A DNA stretch of 64,000 nt from Mortierella alpina (Eukaryota; Mortierellomycota; Mortierellomycetes; Mortierellales; Mortierellaceae). Shown here in pieces: positions 30,857-39,496 of this stretch; the stretch's first letter is position 1, and every line of letters begins with the position of its first letter. A program made the position numbers and the translations under genes. The notes below the pieces were generated by a model. The model saw only the letters and a list, made by a program, of their open reading frames with translations. It was not told the origin of the DNA and ran no database searches. The stretch spans positions 36,001 to 100,000 of the forward strand of contig JANATF010000027.1 in assembly GCA_029449245.1 (NCBI GenBank), given 5' to 3'.

Positions 30857-31423
30857 CTAGACTGGATAAAACTTTCGCCTAGGTCTTCTTGATGGGCGAA
30901 TGTACAAGATTTTCATCCCAGGTGCCCATACTGCCTGAATATAGGGGTTGTTTTCAAGGCAGGCCCAAAATGAGCCTTCATCTACGGTAACTCTGGCGAC
31001 ATCGTGGATCGTGTACACCTTGTTGGACACTCTATGAATGTAATTTAGATCCACAAGAACGATCACTGAACCGCCGCTTGAGAGTTTAGGTCTTATGTCA
31101 AGGTAGTTATGGTGACGGACGTCAGCATAAAAGGGGCCAAAGCATTGTAGTTTAGGGTCATCGGAAGTACCCCTCATGACAATCAAAGCCAAAGGACGGT
31201 GGGTTCGGTCATCTTGAACATGTCCAGAAATACTTTCATCCTGTTCACTGAAGGTCTTAGCGCTAGAATGTGCAGCTCCCATCTCAAGTGCTGAATGAAT
31301 ATCGGGGAGAATGATGATCCGTTTGATGATACTGTCAGGCATATACTGTATCAACTCTCTTTTATAAGATAAGGCAAGCGCTAATATCTGACATTTAATT
31401 ACGCATCTTACTCTATAGTCCAT
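30857..31423 (-). CDS. Unknown protein, possibly OB-fold-like
   Basis: 188 aa as one exon. A 5' mini-intron is possible because GTAAGATG follows the fourth codon. The core alternates strands (LALIVMRG, GGSVIVLVDLNYI, ARVTVDEGSFWA) in the manner of an OB or other small beta barrel. The last residues are very basic (RPSRRPRRKFYPV), suiting nucleic-acid binding. A GCGAGGCTTAGTC motif at 31496-31508 and a GATAAAAAAT box near 31460 stand upstream. No specific family recognised. Confidence 0.45.
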   Translation of the reverse strand: MDYRVRCVIKCQILALALSYKRELIQYMPDSIIKRIIILPDIHSALEMGAAHSSAKTFSEQDESISGHVQDDRTHRPLALIVMRGTSDDPKLQCFGPFYADVRHHNYLDIRPKLSSGGSVIVLVDLNYIHRVSNKVYTIHDVARVTVDEGSFWACLENNPYIQAVWAPGMKILYIRPSRRPRRKFYPV

Positions 31424-31538
31424 GTAGGTGGGCGTGAAGGTACGGAGTTAACGCAGATTTTTTATCTCCGACACCGTAGTGTGACTTCTGTCTCAGACTA
31501 AGCCTCGCCTTTTAAGTTAAAAGCCAGCTACTAAAAAA

Positions 31539-32194
31539 TTACGCCCACTGCTGGTGAGGCTTACCACGGGAAGGAATTTCACCCGGTACAATCCTTCTGT
31601 TGAGGAGATCCTTTAGTTGAGAAATCTGCCTGCTTGTTTCACGTCGTTCTTCTAACGTTAATTTCGCCTGATCAGAGAGTTTGAATTCGTGAGGAGACAC
31701 TTCTTCTAGCAGTTTATAGGCGAAAAAACATGCCGCGGCGGAGACTGGTGCGAAGGCCTGCCTATTGTACATGTCATGAAAATAAATCATTAGTACAACT
31801 TATACACCTTCCATCTTGATCTTCGCCTCAGTCAACAAGTTGTGTATACTTACAAAAGCGGTTTGCACATGAAATCATCTTGAAAGTGATAGAGATTGGA
31901 CCAGTGAACACGCAGCAGTGTAGAGTCGGTAGCTCCACGGTAAGGGAATCTGATACGGAAATATCCATTGCTGATGTAGCTGTGCACTGTAAAGGGTCCG
32001 AATCCTCGTGTCGGCCCTCTAAATACACGGAAGTCCGGGAGCTCCTCCGGCAAGCAAACTATAACGCTTGATCCTACTTCATGCATGTGATTTAACCGTT
32101 GATCTTTAGTCGATTCGAATGAAGCATCGCGATAGTACTTCAACCCATCCAAGTTCACGCTGTCAGAAGTGGGATCTGTAAAGTTGGCTTCCAT
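31539..32194 (-). CDS. Protein with integrase-type GPY/F (SH3-like) module
   Basis: Two exons, 32194-31854 and 31761-31539, give 187 aa. Residues 40-110 show the pattern of the C-terminal GPY/F module of Ty3/gypsy-type integrases: VGSSVIVCLPE, a basic turn, RGFGPFTVHSYISNGYFRI, then LLRVHWSNLYHF. No RNase H, catalytic DDE core or zinc-binding HHCC segment is present. A helical, charged C terminus follows. This suggests capture of a chromatin- or DNA-binding module from an LTR retroelement. A GTGGGGCTGACCT motif at 32260-32272 and an AATAAAA box stand upstream. Confidence 0.5.
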
Positions 32195-32347
32195 GATAGT
32201 TTCTGGAATGAAATTTATGGACCTTGGTAGAGCGAGGTTTTATTTTAATATTTCAAGTTGAGGTCAGCCCCACAGTCGGCCTGCAATTAAAAAATTACTT
32301 TAAAGCTCAGCCTCAGCGTCTAACGTAGCACATGTTTTGACTCGCTA

Positions 32348-32575
32348 CTATATGCGATTTCTACCAGGCCCACCGATGGGAGCGACATGTCCCGGCCCGT
32401 GTCGTCGCGGTTTGCCTGTAGGGGCAATAATGGGGGTGAGAACAGGAATAGGCGGCTCAGACGTCTCAGGAAGGAAAATGGGAGTGGTAGTGACGATAAG
32501 GCCTTCAAGAGGAGCATCAGCCAAGCAAGGTGGGACTACCGCGGCGATAAAGAAGGCGACTAATTGAAATTTCAT
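32348..32575 (-). CDS. Small secreted Pro-rich peptide
   Basis: 75 aa. A strong signal peptide (MKFQLVAFFIAAVVPPCLA) is followed by a Pro/Ile/Thr-rich mature chain of about 55 residues ending with a Gly/Pro/Arg-rich tail (GPGHVAPIGGPGRNRI). There are no Cys in the mature part. The minus strand upstream has GGGGCTTAGTTTTTGAC (32664-32680) and CATAAAAAGAG (about 32620-32630). Head-to-head with the F-box gene at 32920. Confidence 0.55.
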   Translation of the reverse strand: MKFQLVAFFIAAVVPPCLADAPLEGLIVTTTPIFLPETSEPPIPVLTPIIAPTGKPRRHGPGHVAPIGGPGRNRI

Positions 32576-32663
32576 TGGATGTTTTGACCGAGTTAATTGG
32601 AGGACTGATATTCAGATCCCTCTTTTTATGCACAGTCAAAGACGGGTGTACAGAAGCAAATTG

Positions 32664-32873
32664 TCAAAAACTAAGCCCCATAGTTCCTTACCTACTTGAG
32701 TGAGGTCACCTCCCAGCCCCAAGTATCACAGCCAAGTGAGCCAACTCATAACTCAGCCCCTGATACTCCGACCGTTACGAACTAAGACCATGTTGTGTTC
32801 AAGAGGCTTAGTATTTTTTTGTGTATGGGACAATGGCGTGACAGTCTATATATGGTCATTCCGTTATAAATAC
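32664..32873. promoter_or_regulatory. Divergent promoter region with several motifs
   Basis: Minus-strand GGGGCTTAGT at 32670-32679 serves the secreted peptide gene. GGGGCTGAGT on the minus strand (32751-32760) and GAGGCTTAGTATT on the plus strand (32803-32815) lie between. TTATAAATACTCC at 32864-32876 is the TATA box of the F-box gene at 32920, 50 bp before its ATG. Confidence 0.6.
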
Positions 32874-32919
32874 TCCACAAAAGTACAATTAAAGTCATGT
32901 ACGTAAACATCACTCAACA

Positions 32920-34245
32920 ATGGCTGTCATCAACCCACTGGACATGCCAGAGATCGTAATGCGTGTTGGAAAATTTATCCCACTGTGGGTCAACCCCAGA
33001 AGCGAAAAATACGTCTTTCACCCAAGGGACCTGCTTTCTTGCTGCCTAGTTTCTCGATCATGGAGAGAGATCATGCTCCCTATCCTGTGGTACACTTATG
33101 ATGAGACCACAAAAAGGAATTATTCAGGGATCCCGACGCGTATTTTGTTGCAGTACGCTCCGCTATTCAAAATAATAAGGACAGTTCATCCAAATAGCAG
33201 TCACGTAACTCACGTCGACATGTTCCAAGCGAAGGCGTGGCAACTGATCCTTGCATCGGATCGATTTGCATACTCCTTCAACCTCAACAACCCCTTCATA
33301 CATCTACTGGACATTCAAGCAGAAACCAACACCGACGTTGACTACATTCCAACTGATGCCGTCCCTATGATGTCTTACTTTCCAACATTGCTCCACCTAC
33401 GACTTCGGCGATATGTATTCCGCGGCGAAGACATAGAGAGAGTTCTCTTTGGCAAGAGAAAATTAGAAACCCTGGAGTTCTATCATACATCTATTTATGG
33501 ACCCATCCAGCTGTCACTGCAACATCCAGCACTCACTCGTCTCCATCTACAGTACTGCCACATTGAAGAAGACAGTTTGATAGGACTGCTCCGTGGTATG
33601 CCAGGTCTTCAGTCCTTCACCTGGCTACTATCAAAAGCCAACATCCTTGGGTTCAGCAACGCACGGATAAGAGACGTCCTCGAGAGGTGTTGCCCAAAAC
33701 TTCAACACATGCACCTGGGTATGCACTGTAAAAGCCAAACCACCTACAATCTTCTCAATATTCTTCCCCATGGACAAAACGTCGCTCTTCAGTACATCAA
33801 TTTGGATCTCAACACTATAACACCGGCAGTACTCGGGATCCTTGACGACCGTGGCTCAAGCTTGGTGCACGTGTCCGTTAATCTGGCTCGAAAACTTTGC
33901 AAATTTATCGAAGTGGGGGTCTCAATTTCAAAAATCCGCCGACTAAGAAGATTCTGTTTGACATGCAAGCTTGATCACGTGGCATTCCAAACTTTCCTGC
34001 AAGAGAGTATTAATAGCAGCGCACCAAATGTTGCATGGATTTTAACAGCCTTCAAGGACAAGCTGAAGCGCAACCCGGATCTGCAGACACATCCACTGCA
34101 GGGAAGATGGCTTTTTCACTCGGCGAGGCGTGATTTTGAGCAAGAAGCACCACTATTTGATCTTTGGATACTCAATAACATCCTACCATCCTCCCGCATT
34201 CAGGAGATGATAATCAACGGTGAATCATACATTACGAAGCATTAG
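32920..34245 (+). CDS. F-box/leucine-rich-repeat-type protein 1
   Basis: Single exon, 441 aa. The N terminus fits an F-box (LDMPEIVMRVGKFIPLW, then DLLSCCLVSRSWREIMLPILW). Irregular Leu-rich repeats follow over about residues 140-330 (LLHLRLRRYVF, LETLEFYHTS, LTRLHLQYCHI, LQHMHLGMHC). F-box proteins recruit substrates to SCF ubiquitin ligases through Skp1; the target is unknown. Similar long F-box proteins are common in these fungi. Being one of three in the block, with the shared promoter motif, it may be cargo. Confidence 0.7.
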   Translation: MAVINPLDMPEIVMRVGKFIPLWVNPRSEKYVFHPRDLLSCCLVSRSWREIMLPILWYTYDETTKRNYSGIPTRILLQYAPLFKIIRTVHPNSSHVTHVDMFQAKAWQLILASDRFAYSFNLNNPFIHLLDIQAETNTDVDYIPTDAVPMMSYFPTLLHLRLRRYVFRGEDIERVLFGKRKLETLEFYHTSIYGPIQLSLQHPALTRLHLQYCHIEEDSLIGLLRGMPGLQSFTWLLSKANILGFSNARIRDVLERCCPKLQHMHLGMHCKSQTTYNLLNILPHGQNVALQYINLDLNTITPAVLGILDDRGSSLVHVSVNLARKLCKFIEVGVSISKIRRLRRFCLTCKLDHVAFQTFLQESINSSAPNVAWILTAFKDKLKRNPDLQTHPLQGRWLFHSARRDFEQEAPLFDLWILNNILPSSRIQEMIINGESYITKH

Positions 34246-34272
34246 GCATTTTGAAGATACGAGCTTTTATGA

Positions 34273-35337
34273 CTATACATCCGTAGAACGAACTCTTCTT
34301 GTACATGAAGGAGACTTCATACTTCTCAAAGCAGCAAGCCACCCCACGATCTCCTCCTCCGTGCCTATCGCACTTCTTTCGATCTGTCCTGATGAGACCT
34401 CCCTTCTTGTAAAACCTCTTTGGTCAATAATTAAACCACAAGGTTTCGACTGTTGAAGATGTCGAACGCAAGCATCCCTTCTCGAGAACGACGAATTACA
34501 TATGATACATATGATACAGGGGTCCTCCGGGCGACCGTGTTTGGAGACCAAATGTCGACTCAAGTCCTGCTTCCTTGGGAAATACTGCGAACAAAGCGTA
34601 CAGTCATGTCGAGGTTTGTCCGTAGAATGGATTAGCATGTGACTGCCAAGATTAAACTTGCGGTTGAAGTCTTTTCCACACTTAGTGCACCGAAACAAGT
34701 TTTGTCCTATTTGTTCTGTTTCTTCTGGTGCTGTAACGTCGACAGGGTTTGGCGTGCCAGTGAACGGGTGGTCGATAACGCTTGGGCTGCCAGGCAAAAT
34801 ATCAATGGTCGTAAGCTGTGACCACGGCCAACTGGGACTTGAAACATCCATATTTGCTTCCTGCGGAGAGGCGACGACATACGGAGAGTCAGCGGAAGAA
34901 CCCGCAGAAGAACCCAAGGTATCGGTGATCGGTGCCGAAAAATAATCCAAGGGATCATCTGCATCTACTCTCAGACTGCTAGGTGGGATCCGTACCGAAA
35001 AATAGTCCAAGGGACCATCTGCATCCACGCCCTGACTGTTAAGAGGAATCAATTCCGAAAAAGTATCCAAAGGATCGGAAAGAAATCCTTGAATGTCAGG
35101 CTCGATAGTTTGGAACGAAGTAGGGGTATCAGATGGGAGATCGAGTATGCGGCAGATCTTCGCTACCTCCGAGTCAAGTTGCTCGGCCCAAGTCACTATC
35201 AGTATAGCGCACAGGATGCGGCAAATTAGTCTAGTGCATGCACCATGGCGTGAATGGCATACGTAGCGCAGATTTGGGTGATTACCCGTCGATGACTTTG
35301 CAGTCCTGGACGGGGAGGATGTCTGGAGAGCCACCAT
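34273..35337 (-). CDS. C2H2 zinc-finger protein (5' end unresolved)
   Basis: At least 300 aa. Three C2H2 fingers stand in the C-terminal part: FRCTKCGKDFNRKFNLGSH with HMLIH, HDCTLCSQYFPRKQDLSRH, and CIICNSSFSRRDACVRH. The middle holds three related acidic segments ending DYFS/TFS (LDTFSELIP, LDYFSVRIP, LDYFSAPIT), which may form an activation region. More coding-like sequence upstream at about 35460-35650, with the related STLDYFTAIP, shows that further 5' exons exist. I could not make all splice phases agree, and the first roughly 50 codons of the frame given here may be intronic. Likely a transcription factor, and so a candidate reader of the shared motif. Confidence 0.6.
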   Translation of the reverse strand: MVALQTSSPSRTAKSSTGNHPNLRYVCHSRHGACTRLICRILCAILIVTWAEQLDSEVAKICRILDLPSDTPTSFQTIEPDIQGFLSDPLDTFSELIPLNSQGVDADGPLDYFSVRIPPSSLRVDADDPLDYFSAPITDTLGSSAGSSADSPYVVASPQEANMDVSSPSWPWSQLTTIDILPGSPSVIDHPFTGTPNPVDVTAPEETEQIGQNLFRCTKCGKDFNRKFNLGSHMLIHSTDKPRHDCTLCSQYFPRKQDLSRHLVSKHGRPEDPCIICIICNSSFSRRDACVRHLQQSKPCGLIIDQRGFTRREVSSGQIERSAIGTEEEIVGWLAALRSMKSPSCTRRVRSTDV

Positions 35338-35459
35338 AGCGCCAGTGGAATTCTCCCCGGTATCTGCATTCGAAAATGAACTATCAGTGCACGATGTGTT
35401 GATGAGTTAGCTAGCTGTTATACATTTCGATCTTGCAAAAGCAGCGTTGGGTGTTTACC

Positions 35460-35769
35460 TTTGACGCATACTCGAGTTTGAGACAACTTCTGGGATCGCG
35501 GTAAAATAATCCAGTGTTGAGCTTAAGAAGGCATAGTTCTGTGAAGGCGCACCGTCATGGCGATGATAGGACTCATCAATAGAGTAACTGTACTCTTGGT
35601 TGGTCGGTCCTACAGGTATAGCCGAAGCGCTCGAGCTTGGAGGTGACTAAGAAGACGTCAGGGCGTTAGATACACTGTTCTAGGATGTACCAGCATCAAC
35701 AATCTTGGCATCAAGGAGACAGCTAATAGAAGCGTACTGCTGAGTGGAGTTCCCTGCCAAAACAGTCAT
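35460..35769 (-). other. Probable 5' exons of the zinc-finger gene
   Basis: From an ATG at 35769 the minus strand reads open to a GTACAT donor near 35690. After a TTCTTAG acceptor at about 35647 it again reads open, rich in Ser/Tyr and containing YFTAIPEV, up to a GTAAAC donor near 35459. The frame relation of these pieces to each other and to 35337 is unresolved. Confidence 0.35.
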
Positions 35770-36052
35770 CGTAACAAGCCCAAGTTGGCATCTCAAAGAT
35801 TGTTTTAAGGAGCGTCAAGTGTGAAGTGTGAATTGAGGCCACAATCCATTGGCGGTTCACCTTTTAAAGGAATTGCCATCATGCCACCACACCGACGACT
35901 CATGAGAAGACAGTGGACTGAACACCGCTGCTGTGCTGGTATCTTGAAGGGAAGTAGATAACGGGCGGATGAAGAGAGGAAGGACAACGTCGCACAAGCC
36001 ATGCATGCATGCACGCAGACAAAACTTCAAGTAGTCCATGATACGTAAAGTT

Positions 36053-36493
36053 TTATTCAATCAACGTTATACTGTGATATTCATTTACATCCTCGACTCG
36101 ATCGTCGTAATACTCCAAGCCGGTTTTCCAATGCTCCTCGAAGGAGTGACCCAAGTCGCGTCGGAAGCACTCAAACATCAGCGCCCTGACCTTGTACGAA
36201 AGAGGGGTGATGGAGGCTAGCAGTGCGAAATCACTTTTATTTTCCCACTGACCATGCACAAAGTCATCGTGATTCGAACGAAAATCAGACCCGCTTGCTA
36301 CTTCAGCCAATGGAGATCGCCGTGCTAGGACAGGATCAGCGTCAACCGTAACCCTGTACCTTAAATCTTTTGACGGAAGATCGGTGCCTGTCATGTGATT
36401 GGTTAGTGTATTAGTGACGAAAGGCGAAATCGGATGATAGAACCATAAAACCAACATACGATTTTTCTTACTTTCTTTTTTGCCTTTGCACAT
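36053..36493 (-). CDS. Small protein of unknown function
   Basis: Two exons, 36493-36460 and 36387-36053, give 122 aa starting MCKGKKESKKNR, a very basic N terminus. The start is chosen because TATAAAAGG lies near 36531-36539 and the upstream ATG would be at the cap site. The second part is Asp/Glu- and aromatic-rich (NHDDFVHGQWENKSDF, SFEEHWKTGLEYYDDR). No family recognised. The motif cluster at 36749-36786 lies between this gene and the Ras-like gene. Confidence 0.55.
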   Translation of the reverse strand: MCKGKKESKKNRMLVLWFYHPISPFVTNTLTNHMTGTDLPSKDLRYRVTVDADPVLARRSPLAEVASGSDFRSNHDDFVHGQWENKSDFALLASITPLSYKVRALMFECFRRDLGHSFEEHWKTGLEYYDDRVEDVNEYHSITLIE

Positions 36494-36748
36494 ATTATTG
36501 TATCGGTGGGTGGTCAAAGAGAGTACAATGGCTCCTTTTATAACCATAATAAAGTAAAGCGGGCAACATTGCAAGGCAAACTAAGTTGGAAGTCCCGACT
36601 TCGGGGTTTCCACCCTCGATTTTACATTTTTACATGTACAAATGTCTCACCATAACAAGGCGTTTTTTTTCACACCACCAGTTATTGCCGATTTGCCACA
36701 ACCTTAATTAAGGGAATTTACTAGCACAGTACAGTACAGTACGCCGAT

Positions 36749-36836
36749 GCTAAGCCTTGCGACCAAGCCCCCACTTCTTAGCCTCCACCGGGTGCAGTTA
36801 CACAAACTATTACAGCGGTTTATATACACCTGCTCA
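36749..36836. promoter_or_regulatory. Shared upstream region with GGCT-AG motifs
   Basis: The minus strand carries GGAGGCTAAGAAGTG, GGGGGCTTGGTCG and AAGGCTTAGCATC in tandem between divergent genes. TTTATATACACC at about 36821 on the plus strand is the probable TATA box of the Ras-like gene. Confidence 0.5.
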
Positions 36837-36868
36837 GTGGATGAAGGCAGGGCTCATCTAACTTCCTA

Positions 36869-37492
36869 ATGGTCTACAACCTAGTTTTACTCGGAGAACA
36901 AAATGTCGGCAAAAGCTCGTTGATGCTGCAACTTTGTACCAGCCATTCGCTCCTTTCGCATGATCCAACTATTGAGGACTCTCTCTCGAAGAAGCTGAAA
37001 ATTGACAACAAAGTATGTACCCTCAAGATACTTGATACCGGAGGAGGAGACGTTTACTCTACCCTAAGGTACCAGTGGATTGAGGGAGGGGACGGGTTTC
37101 TTCTTGTCTACTCTATTACCGACCTTCAAAGCTTGCGGAAAGCGATGGTCATATTGGACGACATTAAAAGCATCAAGGGACAACGACAGCTGCCAGTGCT
37201 CCTGGTGGGCAATAAATGCGACATCGCTGATTCTCGACAAGTAACAACACATTATGGTTCGGCCATGGCGAAGGCGTTGCAATGCCCTTTCACTGAGACT
37301 TCAGCCAGAACGGGCTGTAACGTTGAAAAAGCCTTTCTCAAAGTGGCTACTATGGTGCGGAGGATAAGACGAGAGGAATCGCTCCAGCTTCGGCCACCTT
37401 CCACACAAAATTCATTCTTCAGTCCGGGTCGACCAGGAAACGACTCAACATCACCTGTAAAAGCACTTCCGTCGCCATGCCGTATAGCATAG
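36869..37492 (+). CDS. Ras-family small GTPase with altered catalytic residues
   Basis: Single exon, 207 aa. The numbering is offset by only one from H-Ras. The P loop is GEQNVGKSS (Ras Gly12 and Gly13 replaced by Gln and Asn). Switch I is HDPTIEDS, the Ras/Rap effector loop. Switch II starts DTGGGD, so Ras Ala59 and Gln61 are both Gly. NKCD (115-118) and TSAR (144-147) bind guanine. The end, PCRIA, fits a CaaX-like prenylation box. In Ras, changes at positions 12 and 61 abolish GTP hydrolysis and GAP response, so a constantly GTP-bound, membrane-bound signal protein is predicted; this is inference. No intron, unlike most fungal Ras genes. Inside the Helitron-centred block. Confidence 0.85.
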   Translation: MVYNLVLLGEQNVGKSSLMLQLCTSHSLLSHDPTIEDSLSKKLKIDNKVCTLKILDTGGGDVYSTLRYQWIEGGDGFLLVYSITDLQSLRKAMVILDDIKSIKGQRQLPVLLVGNKCDIADSRQVTTHYGSAMAKALQCPFTETSARTGCNVEKAFLKVATMVRRIRREESLQLRPPSTQNSFFSPGRPGNDSTSPVKALPSPCRIA

Positions 37493-37791
37493 CGTTAATA
37501 AAAATTGTGAAGGATATGAATAGGGCGGTATCCCAGTCGGACGTAAGTTCAAGATCCAGAAGTACAGTATGCTTCTTTTGTTCAAAAATCCTCAAACATG
37601 GTAGCTATGCTTCTACTCTGAACCTTAACAAGGACTTGCTACAGTCTAAACAAATGTTTTTTTTCCAGATTTTGTGAAAACTTTCAAAGACCAATATGAC
37701 CAGCACCAAAAGACTTTAATAATAAGGGAATTTTATAAACGACTTGGCATGCTGTAGACCGCACCCTTTGCAAAGCATACACTAAGGTACT

Positions 37792-38625
37792 TTAACCACG
37801 TTCAACACCATCCATATCAGTGTTCTTCTCAGCAGCTCTGGCGCTACGGGGCTTATCACGAGTGGAAGTCTTATCACCACGAAGAGGGGTGGTGGGCTTT
37901 TCAGAGGCAGCACTGTTCTCAAATACCCTTTTTGTGCCTTGGTTAAGTTGGTGAGGCTTGAAGCTCCCATCATCAGAAGGGACTGCCGGAAGTTCGGTTG
38001 AATGCAGTTTTTCTTGCGACTCAGGAATTGCTCCAGCTAAACCTGGGTTTAACCCACTGAGGTTGACAAATCCACTAGGCTTCGGATCCGATACTGGCAC
38101 ATTCTCAGCTGAATCTGACGACTCTTCAATCTCCCTTGGACGCTTGCGATTTTTCACCAAGAGACTAATAAGCTCCTTATCCTGAACTTGCGAGAGATTT
38201 TTGTCGTAGTCTCTATCCGCCTGAATTATTTTGGCCACCAGGTCTATCTCTTCGTTCCTGGACTGAAACTCCGGCTCGAACGCAAAATCTTTGTCAGAAA
38301 TTTCGGTCTCCACTCCAGTTGGGACAACATCAACCAGGTTAAACTTGAGGCCCAAGTTTGCGACGCCCGCCTTCGCCCAAGGCTTGAGAAGATAGTCCCC
38401 TTTGACCTTAATGGAAGTTTTTTCCGTGCATGCCTTTAGTTTTGCTCGATATTCATCCTTTGTCATACGGGTCTTTCGAGGGTCGAAAATAACCGTCACA
38501 GGCCTTGCGCACCATGAACCGGTAATTTGAAACTGGTACAATTCCTTATTTTCGACGGGACGGTATACTTTGCGGTTCACAGTACAATCCAGCCATGGGG
38601 ATTCTAAGGGTAGAGTGTTATCCAT
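37792..38625 (-). CDS. Probable ssDNA-binding (OB-fold-like) protein with disordered tail
   Basis: 277 aa from the ATG at 38625. A longer frame upstream runs through the TATA box ATATAAATATG at about 38670 and is rejected. The first 110 residues alternate strands and loops (ELYQFQITGSW, PVTVIFDP, TSIKVKGDYLLKP, LGLKFNLVDVVP), like an OB fold. Residues after 140 are charged and disordered with several Lys/Arg patches (KNRKRPREIEESS). This resembles helper proteins that coat ssDNA in rolling-circle elements. The motif cluster at 38743-38780 is upstream. The fold is assigned by pattern only. Confidence 0.45.
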   Translation of the reverse strand: MDNTLPLESPWLDCTVNRKVYRPVENKELYQFQITGSWCARPVTVIFDPRKTRMTKDEYRAKLKACTEKTSIKVKGDYLLKPWAKAGVANLGLKFNLVDVVPTGVETEISDKDFAFEPEFQSRNEEIDLVAKIIQADRDYDKNLSQVQDKELISLLVKNRKRPREIEESSDSAENVPVSDPKPSGFVNLSGLNPGLAGAIPESQEKLHSTELPAVPSDDGSFKPHQLNQGTKRVFENSAASEKPTTPLRGDKTSTRDKPRSARAAEKNTDMDGVERG

Positions 38626-38742
38626 TTTTGAGAACGGAATGATTTGTTGACCTGTCAAGAAACAAGAATGTTCATATTTATATGTATTCATGTCTCCCAG
38701 CAATCTGCAATATCCACCACACTGTAAACCAGCTCCTGCATG

Positions 38743-38781
38743 CATCAGCCCCCACTTTCGTCATTTGCTACTAAGCCAGCT
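38743..38781 (-). promoter_or_regulatory. GGCT-AGT motif pair
   Basis: The minus strand reads CTGGCTTAGTAGC and GTGGGGGCTGATGC, 75-110 bp upstream of the ATATAAATATG box of the gene at 37792-38625. Confidence 0.5.
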
Positions 38782-38977
38782 AAACTTTAATGTACTTTGC
38801 CCCAAACGGCAACACATCTTTTTGACGCTGGGCCACAACACAGTCACAATTTGACATTCCGCTTGTCACGTGCACTCCATTCAATCCCCATTCAGTGCTT
38901 GCATATGGCATCATTTAAACGGGAGGTTTATTGGATTCAACGGTAATGTAGAGCCTAACGTTGTACTCAATAGTACT

Positions 38978-39334
38978 CTACCATGATAGCATGAACGATA
39001 CCAGCAAAATGCAATAAATCATCAAGGCGTAAAAAAGTACGTCCTCATAAGTGCTGTCGAAGTACTCAACCCACGTTTTTGTCTCTTCACCGGTTATCGA
39101 CCCTCGTGGATCTCCTCCACTTCCACCGACATCCGGCGATAGGTCTGACGTATTCTTTAAAGTCATTCGACCACTTAGAATAAAGCTTGGAATGGGTGAT
39201 TCGTCTTCGGTCCACTCCATGAAAAGCTCAAAATCGGTTAACTGGCCATGAAAATTCCCAGCTTGCATGATGACTTGAGATACGGGCGCCTTAAAATTCA
39301 TTTCGCCATGGCGTGCCTTACTTGAGGATTCCAT
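38978..39334 (-). CDS. Tail-anchored membrane protein
   Basis: 118 aa. The soluble part holds acidic segments (FELFMEWTEDESP) and a Gly/Asp-rich linker. The last roughly 20 residues (VLFYALMIYCILLVSFMLSW) form one hydrophobic helix reaching the C terminus, as in tail-anchored proteins. TTGTATAAATAGG on the minus strand (39378-39390) is 44 bp upstream of the ATG. Function unknown. Confidence 0.55.
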   Translation of the reverse strand: MESSSKARHGEMNFKAPVSQVIMQAGNFHGQLTDFELFMEWTEDESPIPSFILSGRMTLKNTSDLSPDVGGSGGDPRGSITGEETKTWVEYFDSTYEDVLFYALMIYCILLVSFMLSW

Positions 39335-39377
39335 TGAAAAATCGTTTTTGGCTATAGAAATTGAGGCGAATAGCAGA

Positions 39378-39441
39378 CCTATTTATACAAATTGCAGCTC
39401 TAAGATTTAGACTGGCATGTATAGTTGGAAATATAAATAGA
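39378..39441. promoter_or_regulatory. Bidirectional promoter with two TATA boxes
   Basis: The minus strand has TTGTATAAATAGG (39378-39390) and the plus strand AATATAAATAGAGGG (39430-39444). They serve the divergent membrane-protein genes at 38978-39334 and 39497-40492. No clear copy of GRGGCTNAGTA was seen in this gap. Confidence 0.55.
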
Positions 39442-39496
39442 GGGACGCATATGTTGAAAGTACGCAGCTCCCACTTTGTCTACTGCACACTCCATA

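Noticed and set aside
38626-38745. Longer start for the OB-like gene at 37792
   Set aside because: The extra 40 codons run across the TATA box and the likely transcription start.
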